28,654 nucleotides of DNA from a virus, in IMG/VR virus record IMGVR_UViG_3300028377_000042, positions 1 through 28,654 of that record. One strand, written 5' to 3'. Below are positions 1 through 4,652 of this stretch, one piece after another (within the stretch, counting starts at the first letter, position 1; each line of letters starts with the position of its first letter). Under the pieces are notes generated by a model, which was given only the letters and a program-made list of their open reading frames with translations, was not told the origin of the DNA and did not search any database. Both the position numbers and the translations under genes were made by a program.

Positions 1-15
1 AGTCTTGCTTTTTGC

Positions 16-44
16 TTGACTATTATAGTATAATATGATATGTA
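16..44 (+). promoter_or_regulatory. possible plus-strand promoter
   Basis: TTGACT (16-21) is followed after 17 bases by TATGTA (39-44). The upstream context (a TTGC, a T-run, then TTGAC) resembles two better plus-strand promoters at 2983 and 4591. It points into a gene-free stretch that contains the hairpin at 118-147. The -10 is poor, so this is weak on its own and rests mainly on the similarity to the other two. Confidence 0.3.
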
Positions 45-117
45 AAATTTTTAGTACGCTCTGGAGTTTTGGGTTTGAAACCTGAAAATGGCTTACCTAA
101 GCGCTTGACTTTTGAAA

Positions 118-147
118 CGTGTCGTGTAGAAGCACTTCCACGACACG
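118..147. repeat. inverted repeat of the GTGTCGTG motif
   Basis: CGTGTCGTG (118-126) and CACGACACG (139-147) are inverted copies that can form a hairpin of about 12 base pairs. The same 30-nt element recurs at 1807-1836, 3040-3069 and 4177-4206, always between genes. No T-run follows on either strand, so it is not a typical terminator. It may be a protein-binding site or a structured RNA element. Confidence 0.7.
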
Positions 148-202
148 CCTGTAACAAAAAGCAAAATAAATTAATATCTTGCTTTGATTTTGTATGCGCT
201 AT

Positions 203-496
203 CTATTTTAAACAAAACTCATTTAAAAATTTAAGATAAGCCTCTCTTCGGTATGTTTCCTCTATTGTCTCCCAATAGGCGTCGATAATAATTTCCTGTA
301 AATTATGAGGTAGGCCCTCAAAATGTTCTCGCGCCCGTGCAATGGGTAGAATGTACGCTCTACCGGTTGTATGAGGTAGGACGTCCATGTACGCATTCAT
401 ATAAATTACACGGAATACATCCTTATCTTCCACTTCAAAATCATAATCTACTTCTCCGCTTTTACCTGAATAAAAAATGTACTTAATTGTTCGCAT
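203..496 (-). CDS. hypothetical protein, 97 aa
   Basis: Function not recognised. The ATG at 496 has a purine-rich AAGGAAGGG ribosome site about 6 bases upstream, and the gene ends in TAG. The product is a small mixed-charge protein without membrane segments or cysteine motifs; its middle contains an ARAREHFEGLP stretch and its C-terminal half looks helical (AYWETIEETYRREAYLKFL). Its single Trp is TGG. It is read from its own consensus promoter at 527-555, like its neighbours in this cassette region. A small early or host-takeover protein is a guess from context only. Confidence 0.75.
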   Translation of the reverse strand: MRTIKYIFYSGKSGEVDYDFEVEDKDVFRVIYMNAYMDVLPHTTGRAYILPIARAREHFEGLPHNLQEIIIDAYWETIEETYRREAYLKFLNEFCLK

Positions 497-526
497 TATG
501 TACCCTTCCTTTATCTTTCTATACTA

Positions 527-555
527 ATTATAACACATCTTTAAGGTTTTTTCAA
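527..555 (-). promoter_or_regulatory. promoter of the 97-aa gene
   Basis: On the minus strand TTGAAA (555-550), 17 bases, then TATAAT (532-527). The transcribed leader starts TAGTATAGAAAGATAAA, a leader that recurs at other promoters in the first 4.5 kb. Confidence 0.85.
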
Positions 556-578
556 CCCTTTTGAGTAAAAGATTTTAA

Positions 579-806
579 CGTGTCGTGGAAAAGTTTTGAT
601 TTTGCCATTAAATTGATTAAAACCTTGATATTGCCATTAAATTGATTAAAACCTTGATATTGCCATTAAATTGAATAAAACCTTGATATTGCCATTAAAT
701 TGATTAAAACCTTGATATTGCCATCGTATCGTGGAAAAGTTTTGATTTTGCCATTAAATTGAATAAACTTTGATTTTGCCATAAATTAAAACCTCTCCAC
801 GACACG
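579..806. repeat. 29-bp tandem repeats bounded by inverted GTGTCGTG motifs
   Basis: This fills most of the 329-base gap between the genes ending at 496 and 826. A 29-bp unit (TTGATATTGCCATTAAATTG followed by ATTAAAACC, with small variants) repeats head to tail at 596, 625, 654 and 683. Degenerate copies follow to about 793, interrupted by CGTATCGTGGAA (725-736). The block is bounded by CGTGTCGTGGAA (579-590) and TCCACGACACG (796-806). There are no spacers, so it is not CRISPR. Iteron-like repeats of a replication origin or a regulator-binding block are possible; neither is shown. Confidence 0.85.
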
Positions 807-818
807 CTTACTATAAAG

Positions 819-841
819 AAAAAACTTAGTTTAAAACTAAG
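819..841 (-). terminator. rho-independent terminator of the exonuclease gene
   Basis: On the minus strand CTTAGTTTTAAACTAAG (841-825) forms a short hairpin and runs straight into six T (824-819). The stop codon of the exonuclease (828-826) lies inside it. The stem is AT-rich, so efficiency is uncertain. Confidence 0.6.
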
Positions 842-1578
842 CCGTTCCTTGTGTTTTTCATAGAGTGATATTTGAAAGTATAGGTTTTGCCTTTTGCTGT
901 AATTTTAAAACTATTATCAAGTTCAGAAGTAAGGAATAATTTTTTTAATGGTTTGGTTTCATTATAGCCTAACTTTATACACTCATTTAAAATATCAAGT
1001 TCAATGCGGCAATCTTGCAGGCCCATGTGTTGCTCTTTAAACTCCGTTTTGCCTGTAATTGCTTGATAAGTGCACTCCGCGTTAGTTCGCATGTAGCCCT
1101 TTGGTGTTACTTTTTTATGTTTATTTGCAAAGTCTTTATATTGTCTTGTCTTGTGTATGTAGTGAGACGCAATACTTTGAATGTCAATCCAATTTTTAAT
1201 AGGGTTTGCTTTTTTAAAATAATCGCTATTGAAACGCATAACACTTTTATCAAAAGGTGAATTGTAAGCAAAAACAAAATCAATTTTATGCTTTTTTATT
1301 TGAGTCTTAATACGCTGAAAAATGCGCCCTATGTGCTTCCTTTTCATTTTGTGCGCTTTAAGGCTCTGAACGTATAAAGGACGCTTATTTGCATAGTATG
1401 CTGTTTCAAAGAGCATTTTATTATCGTATACTTGTTTAACCGCATAATGCTCACTATCAATTTCTACATATCGCCCGCTTTTTAGTTCCGCAATAATAAA
1501 ACCTATATCGTATGCGTAACGCTTTTCAAGTCCAATTGTTTCAGTATCAAGTACCATGATTTTTTTAGGTAGTAACAT
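826..1578 (-). CDS. DEDDh 3'-5' exonuclease (DnaQ/RNase T-like)
   Basis: A 250-aa exonuclease-fold protein expected to remove 3' nucleotides from DNA or RNA in the cytoplasm. Visible motifs: ExoI VLDTET (D11, E13), ExoII FAYNSPFD (D110), and ExoIII HMGLQD (H184 and D189, the HxxxxD spacing of the DEDDh type). This matches the DnaQ/PolC-epsilon/RNase T superfamily; the length fits a stand-alone nuclease, with about 55 extra residues after ExoIII of unknown role. The ATG at 1578 has AAGGATG about 9 bases upstream. Two promoters lie upstream (1629 and 1716), and a terminator overlaps the stop. Its Trp is TGG. A role in proofreading, nucleotide salvage from host DNA or RNA turnover cannot be told apart from sequence alone. 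Confidence 0.88.
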   Translation of the reverse strand: MLLPKKIMVLDTETIGLEKRYAYDIGFIIAELKSGRYVEIDSEHYAVKQVYDNKMLFETAYYANKRPLYVQSLKAHKMKRKHIGRIFQRIKTQIKKHKIDFVFAYNSPFDKSVMRFNSDYFKKANPIKNWIDIQSIASHYIHKTRQYKDFANKHKKVTPKGYMRTNAECTYQAITGKTEFKEQHMGLQDCRIELDILNECIKLGYNETKPLKKLFLTSELDNSFKITAKGKTYTFKYHSMKNTRNGLVLN

Positions 1579-1628
1579 TAAATATCATCCTTTTAAATTT
1601 TTATGGTTTTGTTTATCTTTCTATACTA

Positions 1629-1657
1629 ATTATAACATGCTCCTGTTTCTTTGTCAA
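1629..1657 (-). promoter_or_regulatory. proximal promoter of the exonuclease gene
   Basis: Minus strand TTGACA (1657-1652), 17 bases, TATAAT (1634-1629): a perfect sigma-70/sigma-A consensus, followed by the leader TAGTATAGAAAGATAAAC. Confidence 0.9.
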
Positions 1658-1715
1658 GCCTTTAAACAATTAATTTTAATTTCTTTTGAGCGCCTTTCTC
1701 TCAACCTCTATACTA

Positions 1716-1762
1716 ATTATAGCATGATATAAGACTTTTTACAATAGGTGAAAACGCTTTCA
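1716..1762 (-). promoter_or_regulatory. distal promoter with an upstream cre-like operator
   Basis: Minus strand TTGTAA (1744-1739), 17 bases, TATAAT (1721-1716). Immediately upstream, TGAAAACGCTTTCA (1749-1762) fits the 14-bp cre consensus TGWNANCGNTNWCA of CcpA, a LacI-family regulator. Near-identical promoter and operator modules recur at 2889-2935 and 4116-4162. A cre upstream of a weak -35 is the arrangement seen where CcpA activates; that it does so here is inference. Confidence 0.7.
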
Positions 1763-1777
1763 TTTTAGGAATAAAAG

Positions 1778-1836
1778 CGTGTCGTGGAGAAGGGTTCACA
1801 TTTAGGCGTGTCGTGGAGAAGCATTTCCACGACACG
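1778..1836. repeat. GTGTCGTG repeat and 30-nt inverted repeat
   Basis: A single CGTGTCGTGGA at 1778-1788 is followed by a complete hairpin at 1807-1836 (CGTGTCGTGG paired with CCACGACACG). It lies between the exonuclease promoters and the next gene's terminator. Confidence 0.75.
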
Positions 1837-1847
1837 GGTAACACGAT

Positions 1848-1870
1848 AAAAAAAAGGGCTTTCGCCCTTT
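1848..1870 (-). terminator. rho-independent terminator of the 101-aa gene
   Basis: On the minus strand AAAGGGC (1870-1864), loop GAAA, GCCCTTT (1859-1853), then a continued T-run to 1848. Classic form, directly after the stop codon at 1876. Confidence 0.9.
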
Positions 1871-1875
1871 AATTA

Positions 1876-2181
1876 TTAATCAAACAATTTGATTTCTTGT
1901 TCTGGTTCCTTATGTTTCATACTTGATTTGGTGCTTTTGTATTCAGGTGCGAGAGTGGTTACACTACCACTGATTTCAAAGTAGATGGGGTCCTCTGTTT
2001 GCTCATCATTTGCGATTTGAATAGCAAGCGTTTTTCTTGCAGTTTCTACAACCTCAAGTCCGGTTGCATTTTCTACGGCGGTTTTTGCCATTTTCATGCT
2101 TTGCTCTTTCATTTTGTTTCTTACGCTCACTTTTGGGTTCCCTTTGACATTTGTAAAATCTACTAGTTTCAAAATAATCAC
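1876..2181 (-). CDS. hypothetical protein, about 100 aa
   Basis: Not recognised. The product is a small soluble protein. Its middle (EQSMKMAKTAVENATGLEVVETARKTLAIQIA, in part) looks helical, and the C-terminus is charged and ends EQEIKLFD. The start is uncertain: GTG at 2181 lies only 2 bases after AAGGA, while an in-frame TTG at 2172 has an 11-base spacing and would start MKLVDFTNVKG. There is no Trp. It has its own promoter (2219-2247) and a strong terminator, one complete cassette of this region. Confidence 0.72.
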   Translation of the reverse strand: MIILKLVDFTNVKGNPKVSVRNKMKEQSMKMAKTAVENATGLEVVETARKTLAIQIANDEQTEDPIYFEISGSVTTLAPEYKSTKSSMKHKEPEQEIKLFD

Positions 2182-2218
2182 TTTCCTTTTCTATATTTTT
2201 TATTTTTGATTATACTTA

Positions 2219-2247
2219 ATTATAACATGCTTTTTGTTACTTGTCAA
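2219..2247 (-). promoter_or_regulatory. promoter of the 101-aa gene
   Basis: Minus strand TTGACA (2247-2242), 17 bases, TATAAT (2224-2219). The TGA inside TTGACA is in frame with the end of the upstream gene, and the TAA in TTATAAT is its next stop, so promoter and gene end overlap. Confidence 0.9.
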
Positions 2248-2678
2248 GAGTTTTTACGATTTTTCCTTCTCAGTCGCATATGTAAATAATCATCCTGTTC
2301 TTTTTCTTTAACTTTTCTTGATTGATTGTAGGCCGATTTGGCGTGTTTTTTACGTTGTTTACGATTTTTCATTTTAAGTTCTTGTTCCTTTGCGTACGCT
2401 TCAGTTTCATGCACTGTATCAAAATCAAATGATTTGATTTTAATATCAATAGTTGCAGGTATAGAGCCCTCATGTGAGTTAGGTAATTCAAGCACGATGC
2501 CTTCCTTGTTCATGCCTACCGCAATCTTCATGTCTTTAAAATCAGCGAGTAAAGCGTTCATGATATCAGTTTTCAATTTACGGTGTTCAGTTTGCTTGAT
2601 TTTTTCGCCTTTTTTAGTTGTAGTAATAGTAAACTTTTTACTCTCTACCTTTTTTAAAATAGTCTTAAAATGCTCCAT
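2220..2678 (-). CDS. hypothetical basic protein, 144 or 152 aa
   Basis: Not recognised. ATG at 2678 follows a strong AAAGGAGG site. The first 100 residues look like a small alpha/beta domain; the tail (about 100-144) is highly basic, rich in Lys and Arg (KMKNRKQRKKHAKSAYNQSR, then MRLRRKNRKNS), suggesting nucleic-acid binding. With the standard code it stops at TGA 2246-2244 inside the next promoter's -35; with TGA as Trp it continues WQVTKSML to TAA at 2222-2220 inside the -10. Both endings are given because the code in use for this region is not settled. Three tandem promoters lie upstream. Confidence 0.75.
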
Positions 2679-2712
2679 TTGTTTTACCTCCTTTTTCTCA
2701 ACCTCTATACTA

Positions 2713-2741
2713 ATTATAACACGATATTAACAATTTGTCAA
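2713..2741 (-). promoter_or_regulatory. promoter 1 of 3 for the basic-protein gene
   Basis: Minus strand TTGACA (2741-2736), 17 bases, TATAAT (2718-2713), followed by the shared leader TAGTATAGAGGTTGAGA. It is the promoter closest to the gene. Confidence 0.88.
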
Positions 2742-2800
2742 TGGTTTTAGTGAATTAATTTTAATTTCTTTTGAGCGCCTTTCTCTCAACCTCTATACTA

Positions 2801-2829
2801 ATTATAACACGATATTAACAAGTTGTCAA
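2801..2829 (-). promoter_or_regulatory. promoter 2 of 3 for the basic-protein gene
   Basis: Minus strand TTGACA (2829-2824), 17 bases, TATAAT (2806-2801). It is an 88-bp tandem duplicate of the promoter at 2713, including leader and downstream spacer. No gene lies between the two copies. Confidence 0.85.
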
Positions 2830-2888
2830 CGGTTTTAGTGAATTAATTTCAATCTCTTTTGAACGCCTTTCTCTCAACCTCTATACTA

Positions 2889-2935
2889 ATTATAGCACGA
2901 TATAAGACTTTTTACAATAGGTGAAAACGCTTTCA
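2889..2935 (-). promoter_or_regulatory. promoter 3 of 3, with cre-like operator
   Basis: Minus strand TTGTAA (2917-2912), 17 bases, TATAAT (2894-2889), with TGAAAACGCTTTCA at 2922-2935 upstream. It is a copy of the 1716-1762 module. A GTGTCGTGGA motif (2951-2960) follows 15 bases further upstream. Confidence 0.7.
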
Positions 2936-2982
2936 TTTAGGAATAAAAGCGTGTCGTGGAACGATTTTTTGTTGCTTTTTTC

Positions 2983-3011
2983 TTGACATTATGATTTGCG
3001 TCTGGTATTTT
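2983..3011 (+). promoter_or_regulatory. plus-strand promoter into a non-coding stretch
   Basis: TTGACA (2983-2988), 17 bases ending in TGG, TATTTT (3006-3011; extended -10). It faces the opposite way to all nearby genes and reads into the GTGTCGTG hairpins at 3040-3097. No plausible gene follows, so a short non-coding transcript is the likely product if the promoter is active. Confidence 0.45.
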
Positions 3012-3039
3012 TTATAAAGATTATAACAAGGCATATAAC

Positions 3040-3097
3040 CGTGTCGTGGAAATGCCCCTCCACGACACACTTAAATATAAACCCTCTCCACGACACG
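3040..3097. repeat. GTGTCGTG inverted repeats
   Basis: CGTGTCGTGGA (3040-3050) pairs with TCCACGACAC (3059-3068). A second inverted copy, TCCACGACACG, sits at 3087-3097. This lies in the long gene-poor stretch 2679-3273, which otherwise holds only promoters and one possible small RNA. Confidence 0.75.
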
Positions 3098-3106
3098 CCT
3101 ATAAAA

Positions 3107-3253
3107 TAAAAAAAAGAGCGGTGGAGGCTCGCATATTCCACGCTTTAAGTTTAATTAAGTCCTTGAACACTCCTTTTAATATAAATGATAGGCGCCTTTG
3201 TACGCATAGGTAGCGCCCTTGAGAGACCTTATAGCGTCTTAGTCTCAACCTTA
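3107..3253 (-). ncRNA. possible short RNA or leader-peptide transcript
   Basis: A perfect promoter at 3260-3288 reads minus into about 145 bases that end in an imperfect hairpin (GTGGA paired with TCCAC, plus a bulged lower stem) and a T-run at 3114-3107. The interval contains only tiny ORFs (18 aa from an ATG without a good ribosome site; about 22 aa from a GTG fused to AGGAGTG). Either a small RNA, a mini-protein or a decayed cassette fits. Confidence 0.35.
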
Positions 3254-3259
3254 CAACTA

Positions 3260-3288
3260 ATTATAACATGCTCCTACTTCTTTGTCAA
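3260..3288 (-). promoter_or_regulatory. promoter of the 3107-3253 transcript
   Basis: Minus strand TTGACA (3288-3283), 17 bases, TATAAT (3265-3260). The -35 overlaps the end of the 26-aa mini-gene. Confidence 0.85.
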
Positions 3289-3354
3289 GCCTTTAAGCAA
3301 TTCTTTTTGTAATTCTTTTGTTACTTTTTGCTTTTTGGCTCTCTTGTCTTTCAA
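3274..3354 (-). CDS. basic mini-protein, 26 aa
   Basis: Too short for usual gene calling. A TTG start at 3354 has AGAGGTG about 6 bases upstream and a consensus promoter at 3411-3439. The product is almost entirely Lys, Glu, Gln and Leu (begins MKDKRAKKQK, ends LKGLTKK) and would form one amphipathic, basic helix. It ends in TAG inside the next promoter. Function unknown. Support is the promoter and ribosome-site arrangement shared with neighbouring cassettes, not homology. Confidence 0.5.
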   Translation of the reverse strand: MKDKRAKKQKVTKELQKELLKGLTKK

Positions 3355-3379
3355 GAAAAACACCTCTTTTTGAATATTA

Positions 3380-3403
3380 AGGTGGCCTACCACAACCACC
3401 TTA
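3380..3403 (-). promoter_or_regulatory. 5' leader hairpin of the mini-gene
   Basis: On the minus strand AAGGTGG and CCACCTT form a 7-bp stem with a 10-nt loop, just after the predicted start of transcription and upstream of the ribosome site. It may stabilise the RNA or affect its translation. Confidence 0.45.
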
Positions 3404-3410
3404 CATATAT

Positions 3411-3439
3411 ATTATAACACAATTATTATTGTTTGTCAA
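3411..3439 (-). promoter_or_regulatory. promoter of the 26-aa mini-gene
   Basis: Minus strand TTGACA (3439-3434), 17 bases, TATAAT (3416-3411): perfect consensus. Confidence 0.88.
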
Positions 3440-3491
3440 ATCTTTTTTTACCGCGTTATAAAGACTATTAGTACTCACATTCTCAAAGTGT

Positions 3492-3707
3492 TTAGATAAA
3501 TATTACCGCCATCGCGATTTGATACATATTACCGCCACCGCGATTTGCTACGATAGTTTGTTCTATGCATTCCCCGCTTTTTTCCGTAACAATAAAAACG
3601 TCGCTGTGCCTTATTGCTCTAATGTAGTCATAGGCGCTTTTAAAATCTTTAAATTCTATTCCAAATTCCGTGGAGCCTTGCTCACTTATTCTGTGTGCTG
3701 TTACCAT
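3492..3707 (-). CDS. hypothetical protein, 71 aa (duplicated gene, copy A)
   Basis: Not recognised. ATG at 3707 is chosen because AAAGGAG lies 9 bases upstream; the ATG at 3716 touches the ribosome site. The sequence begins MVTAHRISEQGSTEFGIEFK and includes an FKSAYDYIRAIRHSDVFIVTEK segment typical of a small alpha/beta fold. It is nearly identical to the neighbouring copy B, and the two differ mainly at their C-termini and in one N-terminal repeat. It has its own perfect promoter at 3739-3767. It ends in TAA. Confidence 0.72.
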   Translation of the reverse strand: MVTAHRISEQGSTEFGIEFKDFKSAYDYIRAIRHSDVFIVTEKSGECIEQTIVANRGGGNMYQIAMAVIFI

Positions 3708-3738
3708 ATCTAACATCTCCTTTTATCTTTCTATACTA

Positions 3739-3767
3739 ATTATAACATGTTCCTGTTTCTTTGTCAA
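3739..3767 (-). promoter_or_regulatory. promoter of copy A
   Basis: Minus strand TTGACA (3767-3762), 17 bases, TATAAT (3744-3739), leader TAGTATAGAAAGATAAAAGG. It overlaps the 3' end of copy B. Confidence 0.9.
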
Positions 3768-3997
3768 ATGTTTTTTATCGCCACCACGATTTGATACATA
3801 TTACCGCCACCGCGATTTGCTACGATAGTTTGTTCTATGCATTTCTCGCTTTTTTCCGTAACAATAAAAATGTCCCTGTGCCTTATTGCTCTAATGTAGT
3901 CATAGGCGCTTTTAAAATCTTTAAATTCTATTCCAAATTCCGTGGAGCCTTGCTCACTTATTCTGTGTGCTGTTACCATACTGTGTGCTGTTACCAT
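3740..3997 (-). CDS. hypothetical protein, 77 or 85 aa (duplicated gene, copy B)
   Basis: A near-copy of the 3492-3707 gene. It starts at ATG 3997 (AAAGGAG 9 bases upstream) and carries a duplicated N-terminus, MVTAHSMVTAH, from an 18-base internal duplication. It differs from copy A by a few residues (for example GECIEQ to EKCIEQ) and at the C-terminus (VVAIKNI). With the standard code it stops at TGA 3766-3764 inside the promoter of copy A; with TGA as Trp it runs WQRNRNML to TAA at 3742-3740. Function unknown. Its promoter is 4029-4057. Confidence 0.7.
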
Positions 3998-4028
3998 ATC
4001 TAACATCTCCTTTTATCTTTCTATACTA

Positions 4029-4057
4029 ATTATAACATGCTCCTGTTTCTTTGTCAA
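4029..4057 (-). promoter_or_regulatory. promoter of copy B
   Basis: Minus strand TTGACA (4057-4052), 17 bases, TATAAT (4034-4029), with the same leader as copy A. Confidence 0.9.
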
Positions 4058-4115
4058 GCCTTTAAACAATTAATTTTAATTTCTTTTGTACCGCTTTCTC
4101 TCAACCTCTATACTA

Positions 4116-4162
4116 ATTATAACACGATATAAGACTTTTTACAATAGGCGAAAACGCTTTCA
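4116..4162 (-). promoter_or_regulatory. second promoter of copy B with degenerate cre-like site
   Basis: Minus strand TTGTAA (4144-4139), 17 bases, TATAAT (4121-4116). Upstream CGAAAACGCTTTCA (4149-4162) differs from the cre consensus only at the first base. Third copy of the 1716-1762 module. Confidence 0.65.
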
Positions 4163-4176
4163 TTTTGAGGAATAAG

Positions 4177-4228
4177 CGTGTCGTGGAAATGCTCCTCCAC
4201 GATACGATAACACAAAGCGTGTCGTGGA
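4177..4228. repeat. GTGTCGTG repeats
   Basis: CGTGTCGTGGA (4177-4187) is inverted-repeated as TCCACGATACG (4196-4206), and another CGTGTCGTGGA lies at 4218-4228, just before the terminator of the next gene. Confidence 0.75.
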
Positions 4229-4234
4229 GCAAAC

Positions 4235-4264
4235 AAAAAAAGACACTTGGCTATACCAAGTGTC
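4235..4264 (-). terminator. rho-independent terminator of the 50-aa gene
   Basis: On the minus strand GACACTTGG (4264-4256), loop TATAG, CCAAGTGTC (4250-4242), then seven T (4241-4235). The stop codon (4253-4251) sits in the loop. Confidence 0.93.
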
Positions 4265-4403
4265 CGTATTTTTCTTCGAGTTTTTCAAGAGCTTTGCGGT
4301 GTCTATCAGCCCTAATACAGTCGCGCCCTTTGGCGTTTTCGTACGCGTTTTTCCTGAGCCTAATAATTACTTTCCAGTTTTCTTTAGTTCTTTTCATTTC
4401 CAT
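4251..4403 (-). CDS. hypothetical basic protein, 50 aa
   Basis: A short gene with full expression signals: promoters at 4452-4480 and 4527-4555, AGGAG 10 bases before ATG 4403, and a strong terminator overlapping its TAG stop. The product starts MEMKRTKENWKVIIRLRKNA and ends KALEKLEEKYGHLV. It is basic and probably all helical, with one TGG Trp. No family recognised. Small size and basic charge fit an early phage protein that binds a host factor or nucleic acid, but this is only a suggestion. Confidence 0.75.
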   Translation of the reverse strand: MEMKRTKENWKVIIRLRKNAYENAKGRDCIRADRHRKALEKLEEKYGHLV

Positions 4404-4451
4404 GTGTAAATCACTCCTATAGATTTTTTGGTTTCTTTATCTTATATACAT

Positions 4452-4480
4452 ATTATAACACGCAATCAATGGTATGTCAA
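4452..4480 (-). promoter_or_regulatory. promoter of the 50-aa gene
   Basis: Minus strand TTGACA (4480-4475), 17 bases, TATAAT (4457-4452): perfect consensus. Confidence 0.9.
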
Positions 4481-4526
4481 CACTTAAATTAATTTAATTT
4501 TTTGGCTCCTTTATCTTTCTAACTTA

Positions 4527-4555
4527 ATTATAACACGTAATCAATGGTATGTCAA
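4527..4555 (-). promoter_or_regulatory. upstream duplicate promoter of the 50-aa gene
   Basis: Minus strand TTGACA (4555-4550), 17 bases, TATAAT (4532-4527). It is a 75-bp tandem copy of the 4452 promoter. Its leader keeps an AAAGGAG that is followed by no gene, so this looks like a cassette promoter duplicated without its gene. Confidence 0.85.
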
Positions 4556-4590
4556 CACTTAAATTAATTTAATTTTTCTTTGCTTTTTCC

Positions 4591-4619
4591 TTGACAAAGT
4601 ATATAATCTGTGGTATAAC
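4591..4619 (+). promoter_or_regulatory. plus-strand promoter facing the operator array
   Basis: TTGACA (4591-4596), 17 bases ending in TGG, TATAAC (4614-4619; extended -10). It points straight into the array that begins 34 bases downstream. No gene follows for about 5 kb on this strand, so it would make an untranslated RNA across the array, or keep the array open. The upstream TTTGCTTTTTCC context resembles the promoter at 2983. Confidence 0.6.
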
Positions 4620-4652
4620 GATACCTCTATAACACAGGTTACACATTATATA

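Larger units (their letters stand above)
3516..4060. repeat. tandem duplication of a gene with its promoter
   Basis: The segment containing gene, ribosome site, leader and promoter occurs twice. The offset is 272 bases in the gene body and 290 at the 5' end, because copy B carries an extra 18 bases (a second CTGTGTGCTGTTACCATA block at its 5' coding end). Nucleotide identity is very high, so the duplication is recent or maintained by conversion. Confidence 0.9.

Noticed and set aside
1807-1836. GTGTCGTG hairpins as transcription terminators
   Set aside because: No T-run follows in either direction, and the adjacent genes already have proper terminators.
3053-3217. Plus-strand ORF of about 54 aa starting MPLHDTLKYK
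   Set aside because: No ribosome site; it runs through repeats and the terminator/promoter of a minus-strand transcript.
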